Position numbers and translations under genes: made by a program. From contig NZ_QRCT01000010.1 in NCBI RefSeq assembly GCF_003363435.1, positions 61,883 to 125,882 of the forward strand: 64,000 nucleotides of DNA. The letters are read 5' to 3'. The stretch comes from Anaerosacchariphilus polymeriproducens. Its GTDB lineage: Bacteria; Bacillota; Clostridia; Lachnospirales; Lachnospiraceae. The notes beneath the pieces were generated by a model that saw only the letters and a program-made list of their open reading frames with translations, was not told the DNA's origin and ran no database searches. How positions within the stretch are numbered: position 1 is the first letter of the stretch; every line of letters begins with the position of its first letter. This document shows, in pieces, positions 35,217-43,875 of this stretch.

Positions 35217-35245
35217 ATTATAGATGATTTATTCCGTTTCGTCAA
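35217..35245 (-). promoter_or_regulatory. Sigma-A promoter of yicC-remA-gmk-rpoZ
   Basis: Minus strand TTGACG (35245-35240), 17 nt, TATAAT (35222-35217). Confidence 0.75.
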
Positions 35246-35287
35246 TCTTTAAGAGTATATACACTTCTTACTTTCTAAATAATTCAG

Positions 35288-35315
35288 TTGTAATTTCCCT
35301 AATAACCGCTATAAT
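35288..35315 (+). promoter_or_regulatory. Promoter of rqcH
   Basis: TTGTAA (35288-35293), 16 nt, TATAAT (35310-35315); GGAAGGAG follows just ahead of the start codon. Confidence 0.6.
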
Positions 35316-35350
35316 AATAATGTAATAAATCCTGGAAGGAGAAAACACTT

Positions 35351-37087
35351 ATGGCATTTGATGGAATTGTTATTTCTAATCTCGTATTCGAATTAAATAA
35401 CGAAATAATGAATGGAAGAATAAATAAAATTGCACAACCTGAAACAGATGAATTATTACTTACGATCAAAGGTAAAAATGGACAAGTTCGTTTACTTTTA
35501 TCTGCAAGTGCATCTCTGCCTCTCATTTATATGACAGATCAAAACAAACCCAGCCCGTTATCAGCTCCAAATTTTTGCATGCTTTTACGTAAACATATTG
35601 CTAATGGAAGAATTGTTAGTATTAATCAACCCGGTATGGAAAGAATTATCAATTTTGAAATTGAGCATTTTAATGAACTTGGTGACTTATGTAAAAAAAT
35701 TCTTATTGTAGAAATTATGGGGAAACATAGTAATATTATATTTTGTGACGAAGACGGCTTAATTCTTGATAGCATAAAACATATTTCAGCAAATATGAGT
35801 TCTGTTCGTGAAGTATTGCCCGGCAGACCATATTTCATACCAGATACAATGAATAAATTAAATCCTTTGACAATAACAAAAGATGCTTTTTTTCAATGCG
35901 TTTATACAAAGGCTTTGAAAACTTCAAAAACTCTTTATACCTCTTTTACTGGTATAAGTCCAGTCATCGCTGAAGAAATATGTTATCGTGCATCTATTGA
36001 TTCTGAAAAACCAGCTCAATCATTAGATGATAATGAAAAACTGCATTTATATAACCATTTTCAATGGGCCTTGGAAATTGTCAAAAATGAAGCTTTTGAG
36101 CCCAATATTATTTATAAAGAAAATGAACCTATAGAATTCTCTGCTATTCCTTTGACTCAATACAACCTATACCATACAAAACAATTCAAAAAAATATCTC
36201 AGGTCTTGGAACAATATTATGCTGAAAAAAACATAATTACTAGAATTCGTCAAAAATCTTCTGATCTTCGAAAAATTGTAAGTACAGCATTAGACCGTAG
36301 TCGAAAAAAATATGTTTTACAGGAAAAGCAATTAAGAGATACGCAAAAAAGAGATACTTTTAAACTATATGGAGAGTTAATAAATACCTATGGTTATGAA
36401 TTAGATGAAAATGCTTCTAATTTTGAAGCTTTAAATTATTACACAAATGAAATGATTGAAATACCATTAGACCCTCTATTAACACCAAAAGAAAATGCAA
36501 AGAAATATTTTGATAAATACAACAAAATGAAACGCACCTTTGAAGCATTGACAAGTTTAATTTCAGATACAAAGGATGAAATTTATCATTTGGAAACTAT
36601 TAGTAATTCATTGGAAATCGCACTTACTGAAGATGATTTGATAGAAATAAAAGAAGAACTGATGGATTCAGGCTATATTAGAAGAAAATATTCTAATAAA
36701 AAAATAAAAACGAAAAGCAAGCCTTTTCATTATATATCTTCAGACGGATTCCACATTTATGTTGGGAAAAATAATTTTCAAAATGATGAACTCACCTTTA
36801 AATTCGCCTCTGGAAATGATTGGTGGTTTCATGCAAAAGGAATACCCGGCTCTCATGTTATTTTAAAATCAAATGGAAATGATATTCCTGACCGTACATT
36901 TGAAGAAGCAGGAAAGCTAGCAGCTTACTATTCATCTGCACGTAAAAATTCTAAAGTTGAAATTGATTATTCTTTGAAAAAAAATATTAAAAAACCTAAT
37001 GGCGGAAAACCAGGATTTGTTGTTTATTATACCAATTATTCACTTACGATCGAACCTAGTATCAATGGAATTTCGTTATCTGAATAA
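35351..37087 (+). CDS. rqcH: Ribosome quality control factor RqcH (NFACT family, Fbp-type)
   Basis: Binds stalled 50S subunits and directs alanine tailing of the nascent chain. 578 residues: NFACT-N domain (1-170, MAFDGIVISNLVFELN), HhH segment, long coiled coil (about 270-430) and NFACT-R domain (470-570, with NDWWFHAKGIPGSHVIL). The DR pair important in studied RqcH proteins is Glu97-Arg98 here (GMERII), a conservative change. Older annotations call this fibronectin-binding protein. It is a single gene diverging from yicC, with GGAAGGAG upstream of the ATG. Confidence 0.94.
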   Translation: MAFDGIVISNLVFELNNEIMNGRINKIAQPETDELLLTIKGKNGQVRLLLSASASLPLIYMTDQNKPSPLSAPNFCMLLRKHIANGRIVSINQPGMERIINFEIEHFNELGDLCKKILIVEIMGKHSNIIFCDEDGLILDSIKHISANMSSVREVLPGRPYFIPDTMNKLNPLTITKDAFFQCVYTKALKTSKTLYTSFTGISPVIAEEICYRASIDSEKPAQSLDDNEKLHLYNHFQWALEIVKNEAFEPNIIYKENEPIEFSAIPLTQYNLYHTKQFKKISQVLEQYYAEKNIITRIRQKSSDLRKIVSTALDRSRKKYVLQEKQLRDTQKRDTFKLYGELINTYGYELDENASNFEALNYYTNEMIEIPLDPLLTPKENAKKYFDKYNKMKRTFEALTSLISDTKDEIYHLETISNSLEIALTEDDLIEIKEELMDSGYIRRKYSNKKIKTKSKPFHYISSDGFHIYVGKNNFQNDELTFKFASGNDWWFHAKGIPGSHVILKSNGNDIPDRTFEEAGKLAAYYSSARKNSKVEIDYSLKKNIKKPNGGKPGFVVYYTNYSLTIEPSINGISLSE

Positions 37088-37110
37088 AGATTTGAGATGT
37101 CAATATAAAA

Positions 37111-37147
37111 TTTATGAAGGAATAGCATTTAGCCACTCCTTCATAAA
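37111..37147. terminator. Bidirectional hairpin between rqcH and coat-like genes
   Basis: Perfect 11-bp stem TTTATGAAGGA/TCCTTCATAAA with a 15-nt loop, lying between two converging stops. Moderate T-tracts on both sides. Confidence 0.65.
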
Positions 37148-37152
37148 TAATT

Positions 37153-37410
37153 TTACATCATTGATGGCTGAGAAAAAATTGAACGTACATGTGCAATATC
37201 TTCTTGCGTTGCTTTTTCTGCCGGAATATAATATTGTTTGCTTCTAGCTATTTGATAAATTTCTTCTTGTGAACTTTCACATTGATTACGTATTTGTTTT
37301 AATGTTTGTTTCAATTCTACATTTTCTGTTTGTGGAATAAAATCACCAAACATTTTTAACTCACTATTAATTCCCATTAGTGCATCTGATACCATTGTTT
37401 TTTCTTGCAT
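37153..37410 (-). CDS. CotF-like spore coat protein
   Basis: 85-residue, all-helical protein with the pattern of small CotF-like coat proteins of Lachnospiraceae: MVSDALMGINSELKMFG, then NVELKQTLKQIRNQCE and a tail with YYIPAEKATQED. AGGAGG precedes the ATG. It follows a second short coat-like gene by 12 nt, and a sigma-G-like promoter lies upstream of the pair. It probably goes into the coat or forespore surface; direct evidence is lacking. Confidence 0.78.
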   Translation of the reverse strand: MQEKTMVSDALMGINSELKMFGDFIPQTENVELKQTLKQIRNQCESSQEEIYQIARSKQYYIPAEKATQEDIAHVRSIFSQPSMM

Positions 37411-37422
37411 TTTTATGACCTC

Positions 37423-37605
37423 CTACAAAAATCTCATCAATTGTTGTTTCGTTTGCTGTGATGACTGAGCTGCTTTTTGAAAAAATTGTTTTACTTGTTG
37501 ATCTTGTGCTCTTTGTGCATAATCTTGCATTTTATCTTGTGTCAATTCATAGCCTACTATTAAATGACGAAGATTTTGTAATTCTAATTCTGTTAAATCA
37601 GACAT
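37423..37605 (-). CDS. Small coat-associated protein, first gene of the pair
   Basis: 60 residues, Gln-rich and helical (KMQDYAQRAQDQQVKQFFQK), resembling the N-terminal half of CotF-like proteins that bind other coat proteins through helical bundles. AAGGAGGAA precedes the ATG. A sigma-G-like promoter is about 40 nt upstream. It could be a partner of the 85-residue protein that follows. Confidence 0.68.
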   Translation of the reverse strand: MSDLTELELQNLRHLIVGYELTQDKMQDYAQRAQDQQVKQFFQKAAQSSQQTKQQLMRFL

Positions 37606-37644
37606 AGAAAATTCCTCCTTGTTGAATCTAATTTTTTACCTTAT

Positions 37645-37674
37645 TAGTATTCCAATCAAGGAGGCTTCTATTCA
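37645..37674 (-). promoter_or_regulatory. Sigma-G-like forespore promoter of the coat-like pair
   Basis: Minus strand TGAATA (37674-37669), 17 nt, AATACTA (37651-37645). The consensus I recall for sigma-G is TGMATA, 17-18 nt, CATACTA, so only one -10 base differs. Sigma-F shares much of this pattern. Confidence 0.55.
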
Positions 37675-37701
37675 AATATTTATATCAAATTTTAACCGTT
37701 C

Positions 37702-39138
37702 TTATAAAAAATCATATATCTCTTCATATTTGCGCGCTGATGCATTCCATGAAAAATCCACTTCCATTGCCCTATCAATAATTTTATTCCATTCACGTTT
37801 TTTATTAACAAAAATATCACGCGCATAACGAATCGTACTTAACATTTCATGAGCATTATAATTAGCAAAGCTAAAACCTGTTCCAGTACTCTCAAATTCA
37901 TTATATGGTTCAACCGTATCCTTTAATCCACCTGTTTCCCGTACAATCGGTACAGTTCCATAGCGTAAACTCATTAATTGACTTAAACCACATGGTTCAA
38001 ACAAAGATGGCATTAGAAATGTATCCACCGACGCATAAATTTTATGTGATAAAGCTTCAGAATAATAAATATTAGCAGATATTTTATTAGGATATTTCCA
38101 ATTATAATGACGAAACATATTTTCATACTTTTCATCACCATTTCCTAATACTACAATTTGAATATCTTCCTGACAAAGCTCATCCATGATACAGTCTACC
38201 AAATCAAAACCTTTTTGTTCTGTTAAACGTGATACAATACCAATCATAAACTTTTTATCATTAATTTCTAGACCAAGTTCTTCCTGTAAAGCTCTTTTAT
38301 TTTTTATCTTTTCTTTTCTAAAGTTTTTTGCATTATAAGTTTTAACTATAAATGAATCAGTCTCCGGATTATATTCTTTATAGTCAATTCCGTTAACAAT
38401 TCCTCTTAAATATCCAGCTCTTGCATTAATCAGACCATCAAGTCCTTCACCATAAAAGGGCATTTTTATCTCTTGAGCATATGTATTACTTACAGTCGTA
38501 ATCATATCAGAATAAACAATACCACCCTTAAGATAATTAGCGTCCCCATAAGCTTCTAATTTATCCGGAGCAAAATAGTAAGAAGATAAACCTGTTATAT
38601 CTTTTACTGTTTTAACGTCCCAAATTCCTTGAAACTTCAAATTGTGTATCGTGAATATGGACTTTATGTTCCTATAAAACGAATCGTTTTGAAACACATC
38701 TTTTAAATAAACTGGGATTAAACCTGTCTGCCAGTCATGACAATGAATAATGTCGGGTTGAAAATTTAAACTAGGTAATGCGGAAAGTGATGCCTTACAA
38801 AAAAATGCAAACTTTTCAATATCTCTATTGACTGCTTCGTAAGGTCTTGGTCCTGATAAATAAAATTCATTATCTATAAAATAAAATCTGACACCATCAT
38901 ATTCCATCTCTAATACGCCAACATATTGTCTCCGCCATGCCAAATCCATATAAAAATGTGTTTTATACTGCATTTGACTTTTATAAACATCTGACATACA
39001 CATATATTTCGGAATCATTACACGGACATCATACTTCTCTTTATCAAAACACTTTGGCAAAGATCCAACTACATCTGCCAAACCACCTGTTTTCATAAAT
39101 GGTACTGCTTCTGAAGCCACAAATAAAATTTTCTTCAT
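37702..39138 (-). CDS. glgA: Glycogen synthase (GT5)
   Basis: Extends alpha-1,4-glucan from ADP-glucose. N-terminal KTGGLADVVGSLPK (17-30) is the nucleotide-sugar motif; the C-terminal retaining-GT region has RLTEQKGFDLV and the acidic PSLFEPCGLSQLMSLRYGTVPIVRETGGL. 478 residues is standard. AGGAGGG supports the start. It has its own promoter, and no other glg genes (glgB, glgC, glgD, glgP) are near it. It sits between spo0A and coat-like genes, which fits glycogen as a sporulation reserve in Clostridia (inference). Confidence 0.95.
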   Translation of the reverse strand: MKKILFVASEAVPFMKTGGLADVVGSLPKCFDKEKYDVRVMIPKYMCMSDVYKSQMQYKTHFYMDLAWRRQYVGVLEMEYDGVRFYFIDNEFYLSGPRPYEAVNRDIEKFAFFCKASLSALPSLNFQPDIIHCHDWQTGLIPVYLKDVFQNDSFYRNIKSIFTIHNLKFQGIWDVKTVKDITGLSSYYFAPDKLEAYGDANYLKGGIVYSDMITTVSNTYAQEIKMPFYGEGLDGLINARAGYLRGIVNGIDYKEYNPETDSFIVKTYNAKNFRKEKIKNKRALQEELGLEINDKKFMIGIVSRLTEQKGFDLVDCIMDELCQEDIQIVVLGNGDEKYENMFRHYNWKYPNKISANIYYSEALSHKIYASVDTFLMPSLFEPCGLSQLMSLRYGTVPIVRETGGLKDTVEPYNEFESTGTGFSFANYNAHEMLSTIRYARDIFVNKKREWNKIIDRAMEVDFSWNASARKYEEIYDFL

Positions 39139-39179
39139 TAAGATTCCCTCCTAGCTTTTATCGCTCGTATTTTAGGGAT

Positions 39180-39209
39180 ATTATATCATAATGAGACTAA
39201 ATGTTTCAA
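39180..39209 (-). promoter_or_regulatory. Promoter of glgA
   Basis: Minus strand TTGAAA (39209-39204), 18 nt, TATAAT (39185-39180) with an extended TG. Confidence 0.65.
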
Positions 39210-39233
39210 GAAATTCAGAAAACCAGAACCTTT

Positions 39234-40040
39234 CTATCTCATTTTATATTCTAATCTTATCTTATCAGCAATTAATGCAACAAATTCAGAATTTGTTGGT
39301 TTACCTTTTCCATTATTAATTGTATATCCGAACAGTTCGTCGATCGTATCCATTTTTCCTCTACTCCAAGCGACTTCTATCGCATGTCTTATAGCACGTT
39401 CTACACGACTTGGTGTTGTCTGATGTTTCTTAGCAATGGTTGGATATAAGATCTTTGTAATGGAATTTAACATCTCAATATCATTAACTGACATCATAAT
39501 AGCATCTCTTAGATATTGATATCCTTTAATATGAGCAGGTACTCCTATTTCATGTATAATATTTGTTACGTCATTTTCAAGATTTCTTTCAAGATAATCC
39601 TGTTTATTCTCATAAGCTTTAATCTTTCTGGTTTCTATCGCTGCCTTACCTATTTTACCTCGAACCATTTTGATTCTATTTAATATCATATCATTATCAA
39701 ATGGTTTCATAATGTAATAATTAGCTCCCAGATTAAAAGCATCTTCCGTAATCTTTTCTTGTCCGATTGCAGTTATAATGATAAATTCCGGAGCTTTTTG
39801 AATGCTCATATCATGATTAACTTTATCCATCACACTTAGTCCATCTAATTTTGGCATAATAATATCCAATAGTACAACATCTGGCTGCTTGCTCTTTATA
39901 ATATTATATGCCTCCTCCCCATCTCGTGCTTTACCTACAACTTCAAGTTCCTTATCTGTACTTATAATATCATCTAGTAATTCTAATACTTTTTCATTGT
40001 CGTCAGCAATCGCAATATTCAATTTCTCCATAGACCCCAT
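39234..40040 (-). CDS. spo0A: Sporulation master regulator Spo0A
   Basis: Response regulator that starts endospore formation when phosphorylated. The receiver domain (1-125) has the acidic pair Asp13-Asp14, phospho-acceptor Asp59 in [10 protein letters not shown], and a conserved Lys in IMKPFD. The DNA-binding domain (about 155-268) has the recognition region [19 protein letters not shown], almost as in Bacillus and clostridial Spo0A. The start at 40040 has AAAGGAG at the right distance; an earlier in-frame start does not. A perfect 0A box lies upstream of its promoter. The order spo0A downstream of spoIVB is conserved in spore formers. Confidence 0.98.
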   Translation of the reverse strand: MGSMEKLNIAIADDNEKVLELLDDIISTDKELEVVGKARDGEEAYNIIKSKQPDVVLLDIIMPKLDGLSVMDKVNHDMSIQKAPEFIIITAIGQEKITEDAFNLGANYYIMKPFDNDMILNRIKMVRGKIGKAAIETRKIKAYENKQDYLERNLENDVTNIIHEIGVPAHIKGYQYLRDAIMMSVNDIEMLNSITKILYPTIAKKHQTTPSRVERAIRHAIEVAWSRGKMDTIDELFGYTINNGKGKPTNSEFVALIADKIRLEYKMR

Positions 40041-40119
40041 TCTGTCTCCTTTCAATGCCATTTATTCTTTCATACTTTTAAGATATATAATTCTTCAGCT
40101 CCCCTGAAAAACTACTTGT

Positions 40120-40148
40120 ATTATAAAGATTATATTTCTCATAATCAA
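40120..40148 (-). promoter_or_regulatory. Sigma-A promoter of spo0A
   Basis: Minus strand TTGATT (40148-40143), 17 nt, TATAAT (40125-40120). A second TATAAT with extended TG lies at 40239-40234, so a further upstream start is possible. Confidence 0.65.
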
Positions 40149-40157
40149 GCCATATTT

Positions 40158-40174
40158 GTCTAATATTTTCGACA
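40158..40174 (-). promoter_or_regulatory. 0A box upstream of spo0A
   Basis: TGTCGAA on the minus strand (40174-40168) is an exact 0A box. A one-mismatch copy (TGTCTAA, from 40158) faces it on the plus strand. The pair sits about 20 nt upstream of the -35 element, suited to autoregulation. Confidence 0.6.
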
Positions 40175-40293
40175 TATATAAACTTTTTCAAGTCAATTTT
40201 TCGTTCTTTTCCTGAGAATCAGAGTTTTCTACAATTATAGCACAGTCAGTCTATTATTTATTGGCGGATTTTGTCGACAATTTTTGTATTTTA

Positions 40294-41613
40294 TTACTCT
40301 AAAGATTGAGTTTCTTCTAGCATATTTTCTATAAAAATACCAAAACCTTTTTGAGAATCTTGTACAAACACATGAGTAACAGCTCCAATTATTTTACCAT
40401 TCTGCATGATAGGACTTCCGCTCATACCTTGTACAATTCCTCCTGTTTCTTTTATAAGTTCCGGATCAGTTACCTTAAATTCAATTCCTTTACTCGTATT
40501 TTCTTCACTATGGTTAATATGAATAATTTCTATTTCATAATCTCTAATAACACCATTAACTGCACATCGAATCGTAGCTTTCCCTAATTTTATATCTTGT
40601 TTATAGGCAACTTCCAACTTCTTCGCATATTTTAATTCCTGTGGCATGGAGCGCACACATCCATAAATACCTTTCGATGTATTTTTTATTATATTACCAA
40701 CGACCATAGCATTTTGATATAATATAGTTCCTGCAAGTTCTCCCGGACTTCCATTTTCACCTTTCACAATCGAAGTTATTTGGGCATTATATAATGTCCC
40801 ATCTTGTATTTCCATTAACAGACTTGTATCAACATCATTAATTCCATGACCTAATGCACCAAAGCGATTTGCTTCATCTATATAAGTTAGTGTTCCAATT
40901 CCCTGTGTATCATCTCTGACCCAAATACCTAATTGATATTTGGATGCTTCTACTTCAACTGGCTTTACTCTAATATTTATTTCTTCTCCTTGTCTTCTTA
41001 TCCCTAAAACTACTTCTTTTTTTCCACAATCATTAATTTTACTTATCAAATCATTTTTATCTTTTACTGCTTCTTTATTAACAGATTCGATATAATCACC
41101 ACTTTTTACAATATTTTTTCCCGGTTCATATTCTATTCCGTCTATTCCATGTATTTTTCCTGTACCGATAACTAATACACCAGAAGTTTCTACATAAATG
41201 CCTATTGGTATCCCACACGGAATTACTTGCTTTGATTCGACGAATTCAACATTAACTTCTTTTAGCGGTAGAATCCCAAACAAATTACATACCATGGAAT
41301 AAGAACCGACTTGATTTGATTTCACTTTAACCGCAGATAAATTTAAATGTATTTTAGACGAATTCAATTTTTCAGTCGTATTCGTATTAACCTCTTTTAC
41401 TTTTTCATTCTCCATAAAGTCATCTTGTATCTTAATGGATTTTTGAAAAACACCATTAATAGGCAGACCAAAATTCAGCGCTTCTTCTTCGCCTACAACA
41501 ATTTTAATTGACTCAGGTATACTTCTCTTTATAAGATGATAACTCAACATCATTATGGTTGGTAATATTATAAAAAGGCTAAAACTTAATTTTTTAAGAT
41601 GAAATTTTCCCAT
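40294..41613 (-). CDS. spoIVB: SpoIVB serine peptidase
   Basis: Forespore-made signalling protease that triggers pro-sigma-K processing in the mother cell. One N-terminal membrane anchor (about residues 8-25), a PDZ domain (about 140-215), then the S55 catalytic domain with the serine in TGGIVQGMSGSPIMQNGKIIGAV near the end and a His in GALGHGINDVD. 439 residues, similar to Bacillus. It sits between recN and spo0A as in other spore formers. A terminator upstream separates it from recN, so a sporulation promoter must lie close; I could not identify one with confidence. Confidence 0.95.
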   Translation of the reverse strand: MGKFHLKKLSFSLFIILPTIMMLSYHLIKRSIPESIKIVVGEEEALNFGLPINGVFQKSIKIQDDFMENEKVKEVNTNTTEKLNSSKIHLNLSAVKVKSNQVGSYSMVCNLFGILPLKEVNVEFVESKQVIPCGIPIGIYVETSGVLVIGTGKIHGIDGIEYEPGKNIVKSGDYIESVNKEAVKDKNDLISKINDCGKKEVVLGIRRQGEEINIRVKPVEVEASKYQLGIWVRDDTQGIGTLTYIDEANRFGALGHGINDVDTSLLMEIQDGTLYNAQITSIVKGENGSPGELAGTILYQNAMVVGNIIKNTSKGIYGCVRSMPQELKYAKKLEVAYKQDIKLGKATIRCAVNGVIRDYEIEIIHINHSEENTSKGIEFKVTDPELIKETGGIVQGMSGSPIMQNGKIIGAVTHVFVQDSQKGFGIFIENMLEETQSLE

Positions 41614-41643
41614 TTTACTTCACTTCCGTTCTTATTATCTAAT

Positions 41644-41673
41644 AAAAAAAAGAAATACATGTTATGTATCTCT
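41644..41673 (-). terminator. Terminator after recN
   Basis: AGAGATACAT pairs with ATGTATTTCT on minus (one G-U) around AAC, followed by seven or eight T. It separates the nusB-to-recN run from spoIVB. Confidence 0.85.
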
Positions 41674-41703
41674 TTTAGTATATGAATTATTTTATATTTC
41701 ACT

Positions 41704-43386
41704 CTAGCCTTTTTTTGTACGTTCTGCCAATTCTTTCATTTCTTTTGCACTTCTGATCGTCGTTTCTGTAATCTCTGCTCCTCCAAGAATTCTTGCAAGT
41801 TCTTTTACTGCCTGATCTTTTTCTAATTTTTTAATTTTGGTACTTGTCATATGATTTAAGGATTCTTTTTCAATACAAAAATGAGTATCTGCCATTGCTG
41901 CAATCTGAGGCAGATGCGTAATACAAATAATCTGATGCGCTTTTCCCAATACCGCCATTTTTTCTGAAACCATTTGTGCTGTCCGACCACTAATACCAGT
42001 ATCGATTTCGTCAAAAATCAATGTCTGTATATTATCATTTTCAGCTAGAACGGATTTTATCGCAAGCATTACTCTTGACATTTCACCACCAGAAGCTATT
42101 TTTGCCAATGGTTTTAAATCTTCTCCAGGATTTGTAGAGATCATAAATTCCATAATATCATTTCCGTTTTTTGTGAAATGATCCATTTTTTCAAATACCG
42201 TATCAAATTGAATATCGATAAAATTCAGTTCTTTTAAAGAATCTTGTATTTCTAACATTAATTTTTTTGCATATCTCTTTCTTACTTCTGTTAACTTTTC
42301 GGATTCTATTTGCAAATCCTCTTGAAGTGTTTCTAATTCTTCACGATATTTTTTTAATAATATATCGTGGTTCTTTAACTCTTCTATTCGTTCTTCTTTT
42401 TGAGTTTTAGATTGGATAATTTCAGAAATACTATCTCCATACTTCGATTTTAAATGATTGATAAGATTTAGTCGCTTCTCGGTCTCATTAAAATCGTGTT
42501 CCCCAAATTCCATTCTACTCATATAATCAGCGATATCACGATTAAAATCATTAAGCAGACTTTCAATCGTTTCAAGCTGCTCTTCCATTGATTCCAATTC
42601 CGTATCATAATTTACTATACTATTCAGCTCTCGTAATGCTTTTCCTATAAGATCCCCCGCAGCATGCGGATTATCATATCCTGTCTGATTATAAATAGTA
42701 TTTGCCGCTTCTAAAATTTTTTTCCCATACGTCATTTTTTGATATTGAATTTCAAGTTGTTTATCCTCATCTGGCAAAAGATTGGCTTCTTGAATTTCTT
42801 CAACTTCATATTCTAAGAAAGATAACTCACGAATACGTTCTTCTTCATTCACAGAAAATTTGTCTAACTTTTGCCTTAACTCTATATAAGAAGCATATTT
42901 ATGCTGTAGTTTTGACTTAATGCTAACAATATCATTTTTTGCATATTCATCTAGAATCTCCAAATGCTTTGACTTATGTAAGAGTGATTGATGATCGTGT
43001 TGTCCATGTATATCAATTAATACTTCTGCAACTTCTTTTAACTTAGAAGCAGGTACGCTCTCTCCATTAATTTTGGCTACACTTCTACCATTCGTTATTT
43101 TTCTGGACAATATGATTTGTTCGTCCTCTAACTCAATTTCCATCTTTCGAAGTAACTCTTTTTCAGATGAATTATCTATTTGAAATATCAATTCAACAAA
43201 GGCAGAATCTCCATGCTTTCCAACAATATCTTTGGGTACTTTTCCTCCCAGGGCTATATTAATTGAACCGATAATAATTGATTTCCCTGCTCCGGTTTCT
43301 CCTGTTAGAATATTTAGTCCTTCATCAAAATACACATCTGCTTCTTCAATTAAAGCTAAATTTTTTACATGCAAATTTAATAACAT
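41704..43386 (-). CDS. recN: DNA repair protein RecN
   Basis: SMC-like ATPase used in double-strand break repair. Walker A GETGAGKS at residues 30-37, long coiled coil (about 155-375) and C-terminal signature KIASGGEMSRVMLAIK with Walker B LIFDEIDTGISG. 560 residues. AGGAGG precedes the ATG. It follows argR by 16 nt at the end of the long nusB-xse-isp-dxs operon. Confidence 0.97.
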   Translation of the reverse strand: MLLNLHVKNLALIEEADVYFDEGLNILTGETGAGKSIIIGSINIALGGKVPKDIVGKHGDSAFVELIFQIDNSSEKELLRKMEIELEDEQIILSRKITNGRSVAKINGESVPASKLKEVAEVLIDIHGQHDHQSLLHKSKHLEILDEYAKNDIVSIKSKLQHKYASYIELRQKLDKFSVNEEERIRELSFLEYEVEEIQEANLLPDEDKQLEIQYQKMTYGKKILEAANTIYNQTGYDNPHAAGDLIGKALRELNSIVNYDTELESMEEQLETIESLLNDFNRDIADYMSRMEFGEHDFNETEKRLNLINHLKSKYGDSISEIIQSKTQKEERIEELKNHDILLKKYREELETLQEDLQIESEKLTEVRKRYAKKLMLEIQDSLKELNFIDIQFDTVFEKMDHFTKNGNDIMEFMISTNPGEDLKPLAKIASGGEMSRVMLAIKSVLAENDNIQTLIFDEIDTGISGRTAQMVSEKMAVLGKAHQIICITHLPQIAAMADTHFCIEKESLNHMTSTKIKKLEKDQAVKELARILGGAEITETTIRSAKEMKELAERTKKG

Positions 43387-43402
43387 GTCCTGAAATTTCC
43401 TC

Positions 43403-43852
43403 CTATTCTTCCGTAACCTTTCTGATTTTTTCCATTACATATAAAGTATCATCAACACTTCTAATCGCACACATAATTGTATCATCACCAGCAATACATC
43501 CAACAATTTCATTCCATTGCATTGCATCTAAAGCAGCTGCTACTGCCATCGCCATTCCTGATACGGTTTTAATTACTAAAATATTCTGAGCCATATCCAT
43601 AGAAAGAAATCCGTCTTTCAGTACACGAACAAATTTTTCACTCATTCCTGCTTCTTGATTTTGTAAAATAACATACTTCTGTTTTTTATCAATCGTTACT
43701 TTCGTCAATTTTAATTCTCTAATATCTCTTGAAACAGTTGCTTGAGTCACATTAAATCCTTCTTGATTTAGTTTTTCTGCCAATTCTTCTTGAGTCTCAA
43801 TGTCATATTTGTTAATTAATTCAATTATCTTTGTATGACGCTTTAATTTCAT
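43403..43852 (-). CDS. argR: Arginine repressor
   Basis: Hexameric regulator of arginine metabolism. N-terminal winged helix with LNQEGFNVTQATVSRDIRELKLTKV; C-terminal arginine-binding part with GCIAGDDTIMCAIR carrying the Asp pair that contacts arginine. The ATG at 43852 has AAAGGAG at 6 nt and gives 149 residues. It lies between nadK and recN, as ahrC does in Bacillus. No arginine genes are in the window. Confidence 0.95.
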   Translation of the reverse strand: MKLKRHTKIIELINKYDIETQEELAEKLNQEGFNVTQATVSRDIRELKLTKVTIDKKQKYVILQNQEAGMSEKFVRVLKDGFLSMDMAQNILVIKTVSGMAMAVAAALDAMQWNEIVGCIAGDDTIMCAIRSVDDTLYVMEKIRKVTEE

Positions 43853-43875
43853 CAATTTCTCCTTTCAAATTATTT

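Noticed and set aside
37619..37828. 69-codon plus-strand ORF near the coat-like genes
   Set aside because: Spans the sigma-G-like promoter and runs antisense into glgA; no start signal.
41614..41704. Sigma-G promoter for spoIVB
   Set aside because: TATACTA-like and CATAACA-like -10 elements occur, but neither has a proper -35 at 17-18 nt.
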